From Panicum virgatum (taxonomy: Eukaryota > Streptophyta > Magnoliopsida > Poales > Poaceae), in NCBI RefSeq assembly GCF_016808335.1, contig NC_053146.1:8811015-8875014 (forward strand): DNA of 64,000 nucleotides, in the 5' to 3' direction. The translations under genes and the position numbers were made by a program. This document shows, piece by piece, positions 44,166-55,919 of this stretch. The notes beneath the pieces were generated by a model. That model searched no databases, had not been told where the DNA came from, and saw only the letters and a list, made by a program, of their open reading frames with translations. Position 1 is the stretch's first letter, and each line of letters starts with the position of its first letter.

Positions 44166-46131
44166 TGGGTTCGTTGACGATGCATGGCGGCGAGTTGGAC
44201 GGAGTCGATGAAACATCATGGCCGCATATCGTGGGCGAAGTGGAGGATCCGTGGAGGCAAGACGTCAACACACATATGCGATTTGCTTCTCTGGTGGGCA
44301 GGGCACACTTACGTGCATGCTCCTGCACATGCATGCTCTTATACATGCATGCGCATGTAGCTAGCTAGCTTGCTAGCCATGCGTGTGTCTCTGCGTCTCT
44401 AACAATACACACACAGGCTTGTGCGTGCGGCAATGCAGATCATCCCCGCAGCTGCGTGCGACTTCTCGAGCCGTCGGTGTGTTGGCGTCTTGCGACAGCC
44501 CTTCGTCATGGAGTCGTCGCCGTCTTGTCCCGGCATCTTCGCGATAGTCGGCGCAGCGGCGGTGTCGCCGCCCTCGACGCCGGCCTGGCGCGTAATGCCG
44601 GCGCTTGAACGTCATCATCGGTGCGGTGGCCGGGCTTCAGTAGCTTCGCGGTGTGGTCATTGTTGCCGGTTCGGTAGTCGGACCTCGACGCGCAGTGTGG
44701 GCCTCGCCGCCGGCCGCCTCAGTGTCTTCGCGGCGCCGTCGTTGTCAGTCGGCAGCCGGGCTCGATGGTGCTGTGGGGTGACATTGCGGCGCCGTCGTCG
44801 TCGGCCGGCAGCCGTGCTTGATGGTGCAGCGCGATGTTGTCGTCGCTGGCCGATGCCTCATCACCAGCTTGGGGCCTCCATCATCAACGTACTCGCGTAC
44901 AGCACCACGACGACATGGATGGGAGACGGATTGGACGAGCGCCAGTGGACGTGTGTCCGTACCAATCTGTAAAAGAAGACGAGAACGGGCAGTGAATCAA
45001 CCTGCCGCGCCTCCGAAGACGAACCGGGCGTCATGGCCTTCTCCTCCACTCCTTCGACTTGCTTCTCGACCTCTGCTCGGCGCCGGCGTGGCTGCCGACT
45101 CCGGCTCCTTGCCGACAGCGGACGGTGAGCCTGAGGATGGCGAGAGGACAAGGGTCGCCGCCGGCTTGGTGCAGACGACGAGGAAGACGAAGACGATGGC
45201 TGGCGAGGTCGTCGCCGGCGTGGTGCAGACTTGCGGGTCCGACCAGGAAGACGAAGGTGCAGGCGGACGTGATCCCCTTGTTGACGATGATGGATGCAGA
45301 GGGGATGAGCACGTCTCCGGCAACTCCGAGCGCCGGCTTTCATCTGATAATGGACGGCGAGCTCGACGACGGCAGGCGATCCCTTGACTCCGGCGCGCGG
45401 CTTGAACGAAGATGGACGAGCGCGCCTGCCTCCGCTCGTCACAGCGAGCAGGATGTGCGCGGCGTCGTCTGCATCTCCGATGGAGATGGGCTGGGGGCGC
45501 TTCTCGCCCCTGGCTCCTTCGGCCGTCCGCTGCTCCCTCTGCCCCCGGAGAAAAGCCCTTGGCGTGGAGATGTGTTGGCTTTTTATAGGCACAGATAGGG
45601 CAGGCGTCGAGGCCTTGCCATGCACCCAGAGCCGCCGATTCGATCTGTTAGTTTACACGCGAGCCGCGCGGAAGTTGTTGGAGCTTAGAGGGATATCCGC
45701 GAGGAGCAGATAAGCACACACGTGGTCACATCCCTGGATGCACGTTGAACAGCCGGCGGCGCGTATACGTGGGGCTCGTACCCTCTTGTATATACGGCTA
45801 CTGGCCGCTGATCGGTGGGCCAAGACTACAAGCCACGAGCGAGTACGAGAACATGCATGCACATTTTGTACACGAACAGGACGCCATGCATAAGGGCTGT
45901 CATATAGACTAAAGATCAAAGCAGACTGATAATCTTGAGAATTAGCACACGCAAGAGTATGCATGCACTCTTGCCCAATTAGCTTGTCATGTCATGCATG
46001 CATGTACGTGAAGGCTTGCATTTGCTAGCCTCTTTTCATTTCCTTGCTTCTTTTCTCTTTTTGCTTAGAGATATAGCACACATGATCCATATCAGATATA
46101 TAGCTCATATGGTACAAAATCTCGTCAAACA

Positions 46132-46878
46132 AAATGGTCACAAAATGTCAGGGGTTAAGATTTTGTCGGGTAAGACCGCAAGAGGATGATTTGTAAGGAC
46201 TGTCGCGTAAGATCTTTTGTTTTGTTGCAGGATTAGTAATACTGACACACTGAAAAAACCGTCTAAACAAAGGTTGATGAGGTCTGCATGAAGGTTTCAT
46301 CGTCAAAATTTGCTCCTGCTATCATAGTAATACTAGAGGTTCGATTCTTTTCAGTTGTAGGATTCTCGTGGTCTGGGTGAGTGGAAATTAAAATAGCTTC
46401 CCTGTAGTTGCACCAAAGGTAACGCAAAACCAAATTGCACTTCTAGCTGCTCCTCTTGATGATCAGGCTGCACCACGCTCGACACCAGGCCGTAGACATA
46501 AATGTTGTAGTGTTCTCAAAGTGCTTGATGTCGTTCATGGAAGCCATTAGTTCCTGACACCTTCTAATCCTGCAGAATAGACCATGTAGTAGATGCCAGG
46601 TGAATGTTGTCTATGCTGCGGACATTGGAAACAAGAAGACACATCACTGTTGCCTCGCCTCACCCTAACTTATATGGGTCTTCTAAAAAAACTTATATGG
46701 GTCTATGGGTTTAAGTTTCAATGGATCGGTTTCGGGCAATATTCCTAAGTACTAGTCATTAATTTACATTCGCACAAACAAAATGAATGACTCTTAGTTT
46801 GTTTTCGCTGTCCAAAACATCATGTATTACTTTTAAATGGATGGGCTACTACTAGGCCAACCAACACCAACAAGTTAC
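46132..46878 (+). repeat. Repeat R, copy C (third part)
   Basis: Matches 28860-29545: GTTAAGATTTTGTCGGGTAAGAC, TCATAGTAATACTAGAG, CTGACACCTTCTAATCCTGC and TTATATGGGTC. Ends at the target duplication of the copia element. Confidence 0.75.
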
Positions 46879-47412
46879 TGTTAGAATTAATCTAACAAAA
46901 CTTAGCACTGACTTGATTAACCAGGATCACTAATTCAAAGTAGATCACACCTAATACATTGACTAATGCGGAATGGTAGAGTTCGGTCCTATACCAGCGG
47001 TAGTGGCGTCCATGGCGCTGGTGGGAGTAGATGTAGTGGTGACATCGTCGATGGAGTGAATGGTGTCGGGGATGTAGCACAGACGCTCCTTGAGCGTCCT
47101 CTCAGGGTAGCGGCAGCCTTCAGGACGCCACCGGCACTGCCTCGGGGGTGGAACTCGCGCTTTTGAGCCTTCCAGTGTTCTGAATGATCGGTGGATGGTG
47201 GAATGGATTAGATTGCTAACCCTGGAGTTGACCCCCTCTTATTTATAAGCACTGTAGGCCTAGGGTCGAGTCCAATGGGCTTAGGATTGCCTTCCGATCA
47301 AGGCAATCGCGGATCAGTTCTGGAAACCGATCCCTAAACTCACGGGGTGAAAAATCGCCCCCTTTTTCTCACGGTTCTATTGGTGACCGATGCCAACCAA
47401 GCAGATCCAACA
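46879..47412 (-). repeat. 3' LTR of the 7.2 kb copia
   Basis: Plus strand TGTTAGAATTAATCTAAC ... CAGATCCAACA. About 534 bp, closely similar to 53586-54114. Confidence 0.93.
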
Positions 47413-47427
47413 TTCTCCCCCTTGACC
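47413..47427 (-). other. Polypurine tract of the 7.2 kb copia
   Basis: The minus strand reads AAGGGGGAGAA immediately before the 3' LTR. Confidence 0.8.
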
Positions 47428-47632
47428 GAAGGTCAACAACTTATTCTTAACTTAAACTTAATATTTATTCTGTCACTAATCTTATACTTAACTTAAACTA
47501 AAATCCATCCTCTGTAAATCAGCAAGTACCAGACCAATACATCGTCAGTAGCACAACAGCATACTGGGACAACATTACCCATAGCCTTACTGAAAAACTT
47601 TGTCAGAATTCTTATTCTTATCTGGGGAAATA

Positions 47633-49270
47633 TTAATGGCCCTGAACCAGGACCTGATCAAAAGTATCAACCAAACCCATACCTAAGACATGTTTCAGAA
47701 AGCGGGATGGTGATAAACCTTTTGTGAGCGGATCCACAATATTTGCTGTAGTACTTATATGCTCAATCTTAATTGTGCTGTCCCGGTTTCTATCTTTCAT
47801 GACACGATATTTTTTTGTGAGCGGATCCGCAATATTTGTTGTAGTACTTATATGCTCAATCTTAATTGTGCGATCCCGGTTTCTATCTTTCACGACACGA
47901 TATTTGAGGTCAATGTGCTTAGAAGCACCAGACAACTTATCGTTTGCGCAAAAGAATACTGCAGATTGATTATCGCAGTGCATTGTGATAGGTCTCGAGA
48001 TACTATCCACAACTCTTAATGCCGGAATAAAATTCTTAAGCCACACTGCCTGTCCTGTTGCATCATAACATGTCACAAATTCAGCTTGCATCGTAGATGC
48101 AGCCATTACACCTTGCTTACCACTTCTCCATGAAATTGCTCCCCCTGCCAGAGTGAAGCTATATCCAGAAGTGGATTTTCTATCATCTTCATCACCATCA
48201 AGATCAGCATCAATGTAACACACAACCTCAAAGTTGTCTGTCCTCTTATATGTGAGCATGTAATCTTTGGTGCCTTGGCAATATCTTAACGTCTTCTTGA
48301 CACCTACCCAGTGAGCCCATCCTGAATTTGACTGATATCTACTAAAAACTCCGGTTGCAAATGCCAAGTCTGGACGCGTACAGACTTGTGCATACATCAG
48401 ACTTCCGACAGCTGATGCATAAGGAACATTGTTCATTCTTTCTCTTTCTAAGTCATTCTTAGGGCATTGCGCTTGATTAAACTTATCGCCCTTTTGAATA
48501 GGAACAGGTGAAGTGTTGCACTTATCCATGTTATATCTCTTAAGCATTTTCTCAATATAAACTTTATGAGATAACCCTAGTACTCTTTGGGCTCTATCTC
48601 GGTGTATCTCAATGCCAAGGACATATGAGGCATCACCAAGATCCTTCATATCAAAGTTGGATGAAAGGAAATTTTTAGTCTCATGCAACATGTTCTTATC
48701 GTTGCATGCTAATAGTATGTCATCCACATACAGTACTAGAATTATTAATTTTCCACCCTTAACTTTGACTTAGATACAACTATCCACATCATTCTCCTTA
48801 AATCCGAATTTCTTAATGACCTCATCGAATTTAAGGTTCCACTGCCTCGACGCTTGCTTAAGTCCATAAATAGATTTCTTTGATTTGCATCCCATATGTT
48901 CTTTACCCTTTATGGCAAAACCTTCTGACTGTGCCATAAAGATTGTTTTATTTAAGTCTCCATTTAAGAATGCAGTCTTAACATCCATCTGATGTAGCTC
49001 CATATCAAAATGTGCTACTAATGCCATGACGATTCTAAAAGAATCTTTGGTAGACACAGGAGAAAAGGTCTCATTATAATCAATTCTTTCCTTCTGTGTG
49101 AACCCTTTTGCTATGAGCCTAGCTTTGAATCGTTCGAACTTCCCTTTGGAATTACGTTTGGTTTTGTAGACCCACTTACAGCCTACTAGTTTGACTCCAT
49201 CGGGAATTTCTACTAAATCTCATACTTTATTAGTACTCATAGACCTTAATTCATCTTCCATGGTTTCAAT
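47633..49270 (-). pseudogene. copia RT and RNase H with in-frame tandem duplication
   Basis: RT: KARLIAKGFTQ-type text near 49110, MDVKTAFLNGDLN, SIYGLKQASRQWN and the catalytic DD in YVDDILLACNDKN (48720-48740). TGA (49217) and TAA (48770-48772) interrupt it. RNase H: ARPDLAFATGVFSRY-type text, DADLDGDEDDRKSTSGY, then SAVFFCANDKLS. Near the end, a 31-codon segment ending in IADPLTK is repeated in frame as IVDPLTK (47721-47906). The frame closes at 47633 near the purine tract. Confidence 0.88.
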
Positions 49271-50876
49271 CTATTTAGTGGAATTCTCACTTGACACTGC
49301 CTGTCTGAATGTGGCAAGGTCACTTATATTCCCGATATCATATACATCCTCACTTAAGTATGTCTCATAATAATCAGGAATAGCTGATCTCTTTGCCCGT
49401 TGTGACCTTCTTACTGGTTCAATCGCAACTGGTCGAGGAATTGCTTGAGGAATTTGATCTTGTGGTGCAGGTTGCACCTGATTCTCAACCTTTTGCTCTA
49501 TGTTCTCCTGCTGAGCAGCAGTAGATGGCATGACGCCACTTGCCTGAATAGGAGGAATGACTGGTGGTACAAACTGATATACCTCTGTGGGCTCTTGAAC
49601 TACTAGATCAGGAAGCTCAACCCGCAGTTCTTCGAGACTCACTTCCCTCCTTGGAAAACTCCCACTAACTCCTGAGTCCTCTAGAAACACAGCCTGCCTG
49701 GTTTCTACGAACTTAGTGTGATGACCAGGACAGTAGAATCGGTACCCCTTAGATTTTTTTGGGTATCCAATGAAGTGGCAGCTTACCCTCTTAGAATCTA
49801 ATTTTTTTTTGCAGTGGATCAAATAATTTAACCTCAGCAGGACAGCCCCACACTTTTAAATAATTAAGTGACGGTTTCTTCCCATTCCACAGCTCAAAAG
49901 GTGTCTTGGGAACTGACTTAAACGGAACCCGATTAAGTATGTGAGCAGCTATTTTTAATGCTTCCATCCATAGCTCTATAGACAAATTAGAATAACGGAG
50001 CATACTCCGTACCATGTCAAGTAGTGTAGGATTATGTCGCTCAGCGACTCTATTTTGCTGTGGTTCGCCTGGCATAGAGTATTGCGCTCTTATACCATTT
50101 TCTTTTAAGTACTTAGCGAATGGTCCTTTAATCTGACCATATTGAGCGTGCTTCGCATAATATTCACCTCCCCGGTCTGATCTTACAATTTTAATAGAAG
50201 TGTTGTGCTGTTTCTCAACTTCCGCCTTATAAATCTTAAATATTTCTAAAGTGTCTGAACGCTTTTGGATGGGGTAAATGTGTCCATAACGGGAATTATC
50301 ATCAGTAAATGTTATAAAAGAATCATAACCGTCTACCGATGTTACTGAGAGAGGGTCACAGATGTCTGTGTGAATTATTTCTAATATGCCCGTACTCCTA
50401 GTCGCTCCTTTCTTAATAGTCTTAGCATATTTTCCCTTAATGCAGTCGATGCACTGCTCTGAATCTGAAAAGTCTAACTCCTGAAGTATCTCATCTTTAA
50501 TGAGACGCTCCATTCTCCCCCTCGAAATGTGGCCAAGGCGACAGTGCCACAGTTTCGAAGAAGTCTCATTATCACGCTTACGCTTATGCATCGCATCACA
50601 AACATTCATTATAGAATAATTATCATCAAGAGAGAGCAAATAAAGATCGCCTTGCAAATGACCAAGACCAACACTAATATTATGAAATTTAATGTTGCAA
50701 ACCGAGTTGCCAAACTCACACACATGTCCAGATTTATCTAAACACGAAATGGAAATAATATTTCTCTTTAAACTAGGAACATAAAGGACATCATCTAAAT
50801 TAAGCTCGAAGCCACCTGGCAACTCTAAGGAGAAGCTTCCAACGCCTTCGACTTCAACCATGTTCCCATCAGCCAC
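49271..50876 (-). pseudogene. copia integrase and linker
   Basis: GAG-pre-integrase LWHCRLGHISRGRMERL, zinc-binding CIDCIKGKYAK, and catalytic residues in HTDICDPL (Asp), IVRSDRGGEYY (Asp) and PQQNRVAERHNPTLL (Glu). A one-base slip in a poly-A run near 49800-49810 shifts the frame after DPLQKK. The rest is a Pro/Gln-rich linker ending at a TAG (49271-49273). Confidence 0.87.
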
Positions 50877-50906
50877 TCTTAGGCTTCGCTCCCCCCTTCT
50901 TATAGT

Positions 50907-51911
50907 TCAGATCGAACGGAATACCTGTAATGAATTAGAAATGTGCACAGTGGCACCTGAGTCAATTAACCAAGTATTAGAGGATAAATGTGCTAAGAAT
51001 AACTCATCAATGAAAGAAACAACATCAAACTTAATATTACCTTGTTGTTTCAGCCATTCCTTAAAGCCTGGGCAGCCCTTCTGAAGATGCTTGGGTGAAG
51101 CACATAATGAACACAGCATCTTTCCACCTTGGGACTGCTTGCCTTTGAACTTGTTGTTGTTCCTTGGACCAAAGTTCAGGTTCCCTTTCTTCTTAAACTT
51201 CTTCTAGCCTTGCTTGCTGCTACCTGACTCATGCTGATTCTTAGGAGGATTGTCACTGATGCTCATGTGATGAACCATGTTCACCACATCCTTCATCTTC
51301 TTAGTCTTAAGCTTTTCTTCTTCTTCAACACAGTAACTGATCAGCTCACTGATAGACCAAATAGCCTTGTTGGTGTTGTAGTTGATCTTGAAAGCACTGT
51401 ACTGTGAGGGCAGCGAGGTCATGATGAAGTGAACAAGGAAGCCATCTGAGATCTCCATCTGCATCTCCTTAAGCTTGTTGGCCATGTCACACATGTTGAG
51501 AATGTGCTGCCTGATGCCAGTCTTCCCATCATACTGAGAGGCCACTAACTTCATGATGAGAGTGCTTGCATAAGTCTTGGATGAGCTCTTAAAGTTCTCC
51601 TCAATCTTTGACAGAAAGGCATTAGAACTCAGATCTGCTCCCTGCACATTCTTGGTGGGGATGGCGCCCTTAATGCCAGCACTGATGGTCTGAGACATGA
51701 CCATAAGCGCAATGCGGTCTGATCTTGCCCACTTCTCCAGAGCAGTTGAAGTCTGTCCTGCAGCAACAGCAGGCTTATCCTCCCTTAATGCCAAATCAAG
51801 ATCATTCCAAGCCAAGCATGTCATGACCTTGCCCTTCCAGTTAGGAAAATTCGCTCCATTGAGCGGCTCAATTTTGTCCAGGTAGGAGGCCACAGCATTG
51901 ACATTTGTCAC
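50907..51911 (-). pseudogene. copia gag and protease
   Basis: Gag begins MTNVNAVASYLDKIEPLNG and has FPNWKGKVMTCL and the ALREDKP and IRQHILNMCDMANKL motifs of copia gag (UBN2-type). After a TAG at 51204-51206 the same frame continues with a basic stretch, then a zinc-knuckle-like CSLCASPKHLQKGC, and the protease site WLIDSGATVHIS. A TGA at 50907-50909 ends this segment, and the integrase frame follows in the same register. Confidence 0.85.
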
Positions 51912-53570
51912 TGAAAATCAAAAGAAAAACTTATCTTAATAATCATATACAATGAAATGCAAATAAAAGCATGATAATAGTCCTACGGTGGTCTGATTAA
52001 CATCATGCAATTAAAATTTTAATTTGCATCACCGGTGGGGAAAACAAACGAAATTTTATCTTAATACTCATGACTAAACAACGGTGGTCAGAAATAATCA
52101 CAAGTTTACTCTAAATAAATTTCTCGATGGTTCCATTTATTTAGAGGCATCTCAAAGTGGTGGAATAAACTTATAAATATTAAATAAACACCAACTACTT
52201 AAATTTACTCATCGAGCTTAACTAAAAATAAAGTAGGAATTAAACTGAGCTTAATACTGAAAATGCATTGAAAAGTGAAAATAAAATAAAACTCAAAATT
52301 TGGCCAAAAACTCAAATTGACCCAGCACGGCCCGCTAGCGCGCGCCCTACTCTTAATGTGCGGCGGCCCATGTGCGTGCGCGCGCGCGGCCCAGTAGCTA
52401 AATGGCGCGGCCCATCTCAATGTGCATGGCTCGGGTGCACGCGCGCGGCTCAGCTCGGGTGCACGCGCGCGGCTCAGCGCGGGCTCGGCTTAGCGGCACG
52501 TGGCTCGGCTCAGGGGCGGCTCGGCTAGGCGGCTGAAGGCGGAGGCGGCGGCTTAAGGCGGCCCATTAAGCATTTGGTCCGGCAGCGGACGAGCAGGCCG
52601 GCCTTTCGGCCCGCTCGGCGCGCGCCCCACCCCCCTCCTGAGATCGATCTGAGCCGTCGGCTCTGATCTGACGGCTGAAAGCGTGTTTGGGGGACCTTAA
52701 ATAGCCGAAAAAATTGGTACAGGGGAAAACCCTAACTCATTCCCCTCCCCTCCCATCCCCTCCCCCGCGCGCTCTGTGCTGAAGGCGGCCGCTGGCGGCG
52801 CCGCCGTCCGCCGTGTGACGCGCCGAGGCTCTCCCTGCGTGCGCGCTCTGCGGGAACTGATGGCCGGAGCTCCGCGGGCTCTCTCTGCGGCACCGCGTGT
52901 GTCTCGCGCGCGGGTCGCCGAGGGGCTCCGCCGGGGCTCCATGGCCGGCGGCGAGGCGAGCTAATGTGCCGCGTGAGGGCTCAAGCTTAAGGCCGCGAGC
53001 TGATGGTGCGGGGCGACGTGACTGATGTGCCGGCGGCGGCGCGAGCATGGCCAGGGAGCCGGCACTGCCGCGGCGAGGCGGTCGGTGAGTGGGCTACGGC
53101 TCCCGGAGGCTCGCCGGCGACCACACACGGTGGTAGCTGATGCCACGCGCGGCCACCGACCGTGAGGTAAGCCCCACCTTTCTTAATCTGAGCTTAAACT
53201 GATCTAGGGTTAGGGTTTGGGGAATTCGGTGGGGATTTGCTTTTGGTTCTGAGTTCTCCCCTCCTTCTAATCTCACTGATTACTGATCTTATGCATAAAT
53301 TTGATCCAAAACCTAGATGGATTAGGTCACAGACTAGAAGAAAACCCTAATTTCTTGAATTAAAACATGAAAAACACCTAGAAACCGTATTTGATCTTAT
53401 GTTCTAGGCATGTTAACATTACTCACTAACTAGAAAAACATATGCATGAACTGAAAACTTAACTGAGTAGTGCTAAAACATGAAAAGAACATCCACAGAT
53501 AGATCTACACCATGAAACTGAACCTAAAACTTAGGGTTTTATCTAGGGGATCTATACTGGATTAGTAGAG
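51912..53570 (-). other. Untranslated leader of the 7.2 kb copia
   Basis: Between the primer site and gag. 52330-53180 is very GC-rich with repeated GCTCGG/GCGCGCGG words (52380-52520). No gag or pol motif. Open frames on both strands look compositional. Confidence 0.45.
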
Positions 53571-53583
53571 GCGACTGATACCA
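53571..53583 (-). other. Primer-binding site of the 7.2 kb copia
   Basis: The minus strand reads TGGTATCAGTCGC two bases after the 5' LTR, a variant of the initiator-Met-tRNA site. Confidence 0.8.
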
Positions 53584-53585
53584 AT

Positions 53586-54114
53586 TGTTAGAATTAATCT
53601 AACAAAACTTAGCACTGACTTGATTAACCAGGATCACTAATCCAAAGTAGATCACACCTAGTACATTAACTAATGCGGAATGGTAGAGTTCGGTCCTATA
53701 CCAGCGGTAGTGGCGTTCATGGCGCTGGTGGGAGTAGATGCAGTGGTGACATCGTCGATGGAGTGAACGGCGTCGGGGATGTAGCACAGACGCTCCTTGA
53801 GCATCCTCTCGGGGTAGCGGCGGCCTTCAGGACGTCACCGGCACTGCCCCGGGGGTGGAACTCGTGCTTCTGAGCCTTCCAGTGCTCTGAATGATCGGTG
53901 GATGGTGGAATGGATTAGATTGCTAACCCTGGGGTTGACCCCCTCTTATTTATAAGCACTGTAGGCCCAGGGCCGAGTCCAATGGGCTTAGAATTGCCTC
54001 CCGATCAAGACAATCACGGATCAGTTCTGGGAACCGATCCCTAAACTCACGGGGTGAAAAATCACCCCCTTTTTCTCACGATTCTGTTGGTGACCGAAGT
54101 CAACCAAGCCAACA
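53586..54114 (-). repeat. 5' LTR of the 7.2 kb copia
   Basis: Plus strand TGTTAGAATTAATCTAAC ... AAGCCAACA. Similar to the partner over the full length with scattered transitions and a small end difference. Confidence 0.93.
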
Positions 54115-54598
54115 GTTACAAGATCTGGATTAACCCCCAGAGGGTTCCTACGTACCAATAAATTGGTTCAAGTGGTGGCACTGGACCAGATTCAGGTGTG
54201 CTTCTTACATCAATTTCAGCCTTCAGGTTGATGATAAATACTGTGAAATTATGATATCGTCCTAGTACGAGTCGTCATGACTTGACGATTAGACAGAGTC
54301 TGGTCCGTCCGGCAACCATATATAGTGACTATTGGTATCGCATGATGGTGATTCGATCTAGACACCAAAAACAACTGTTACCACTGATATGTGTGGATTC
54401 ATTTTCTTCCGGAAGATGCGGCAGCTTCCTTCCCAGTGCCTCATACTACTCCTAGTAGAACAGTAATTCTTCTGATGCACAGCTACAAACAGGCCATCAT
54501 ATGATGAACTAGCCCATAAAGGCATGACACAGTTGGAACCTCCCCTGCCTAACTAGCAGAACCTTATGACAGTAAACTGTCATAATAGTAATTCCCAA
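54115..54598 (+). repeat. Repeat R, copy C (fourth part)
   Basis: AAGATCTGGATTAACCC ... GGTTCAAGTGGTGGCACTGG ... CTTCAGGTTGATGA matches 29545-29660. Joined to 46878 when the copia is removed. Confidence 0.75.
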
Positions 54599-55319
54599 TC
54601 TTACTATTACTAATTGGAGGTTCTTTTAAAGTCTCCATATGAAGCCACCTAGGATCCTAGGTGGACACTCTAAAAAAATAGAGAAATCCTATAAATTCTC
54701 ACAAAAATCAGAAATATCTAGCCATCAATCTAACAACTCTAATTATAATAGCCATTGGATATGTTATCTTTCCTTATAAATTACCCACCTCTGCTATTAT
54801 AAAAAATAAACTAAAGTAACCCTTTAAACATGTATTTAAATTACCCACCTATGACATTATAAAAAATCTAAAGTAACCCCCTAATCTTTGTGTAAATTAC
54901 CCATTTATGCCATTATAATACAAATAGCCCCCTAAATTTGCATATAAATAATTCAATTATATCATTATTAGAAGTTAAATTACTCCTAAATCTGAACTCA
55001 AATTATATAATTATAGTAAAATATTAAAATATCAATATAAAAATCTAAATTACAATTTCTATCATTACTAATATTATTGTTTATACAAAATTCTTCTCAT
55101 GATGTGTCACCATGTACTTATGTATGATGGAAGAGATAAGACTACCAATTCACAAACAAATAATTCAACTAAATATATATATCGAATACATGTGGAAGTG
55201 GGATGCAAAATGAAATCTATTGTGATGAAAAAGACCGTGAGATACGTAATTATAATTATTGACATTATTCTTATATTAATTTTAATTAGCCCATGCGGGA
55301 GCATGGGTTGATAGGCTAG
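54599..55319 (+). mobile_element. Non-autonomous Helitron 2
   Basis: Starts TCTTACTATTACTAATTGG and ends with a perfect 7-bp hairpin (CCCATGC-GGGA-GCATGGG), then TTGATAGGCTAG. It sits between A (54598) and T (55320). It is a diverged relative of Helitron 1 with the same order of AT-rich blocks. No coding capacity. Confidence 0.88.
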
Positions 55320-55919
55320 TACTCCTAAACCAAGATAGCAGTGGTACAGAACACTACTACAGCACTACCAATTGGCAGGACACCGAATGTGAGACTGATA
55401 GTTGGAAAAAGGGGCAACCAGGTCAATGGATTTATAGGCTGAAGTGATAAAAAGTTTTTAATGTCTACAATTTGGTTTTGATACTGCAGATGTAAATGCT
55501 GTTATAAGACATGGTCAGCAGAGAAAATATTTCTCCAAAGGTCCCTATTGTATAAATGCACACATCAAAGATGTTTAGTTTAATAAATAATGTTTAGTTA
55601 CAAAAAATGCTATTTATGAGAACTAAACAATACACTAGTTTCAATTCTGATATTCCCAACCACATGGATAAGCTCGCATTAACCCGTCAAATTGGATCCA
55701 ATTCAGGATTTTTCTTGGGAAGAAATTGCATCCGCACCACAATCACAAATAACATATCTCTAACTAATTTGCATTACAATCTTAGCGCATCTTAACAACA
55801 ATGCATGGTGGACCGAATACCAATTAGAGGATTAGGTTGAAGGGTACAAAAGTAATTTCATTCTCTTGTTGCCAAATCTGGATCGCCACATGTTAACAAC
55901 ATGTTAACGAAACTAGTTA
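55320..55919. other. Intergenic, nothing recognised
   Basis: AT-rich stretch between Helitron 2 and the next R copy. No gene, TIR pair or LTR noted. Confidence 0.3.

Larger units (their letters stand above)
42454..46131 (-). mobile_element. 3.7 kb LTR-like noncoding insertion with TG...CA ends
   Basis: TGTTTTGAG...GTCAAACA termini (inverted TGTTT/AAACA) with AAATG on both sides (42449-42453 and 46132-46136). The host repeat resumes exactly after it. No retroelement protein is seen in 3678 bases, and no internal repeat of its own ends. It could be a very long solo LTR (some gypsy clades have LTRs of 3-4 kb) or a large noncoding retrotransposon derivative. GC-rich interior (42.7-45.7 kb) with tandem repeats. 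Open frames are many but look compositional. Confidence 0.6.
46879..54114 (-). mobile_element. Ty1/copia retrotransposon (7.2 kb), decayed
   Basis: LTRs at 46879-47412 and 53586-54114, target duplication GTTAC (46874-46878 and 54115-54119), and a primer site and purine tract at the right places for minus-strand reading. The coding region runs gag, protease, integrase, RT and RNase H, the Ty1/copia order. Stops (TAG, TGA and TAA) and a frameshift in a poly-A/T run break it. About 1.6 kb between the gag start (51911) and the 5' LTR is untranslated and becomes GC-rich at 52330-53180. Confidence 0.93.

Noticed and set aside
42716..45713. Many long overlapping open frames on both strands
   Set aside because: High GC content and 51/78-bp in-frame tandem repeats explain them. 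No domain, no splice pattern, and they lie inside a repeat-bounded insertion.
52268..53150. Open frames on both strands in the copia leader
   Set aside because: GC-rich simple repeats (GCTCGG, GCGCGCGG) in the untranslated leader of the element; no motif.
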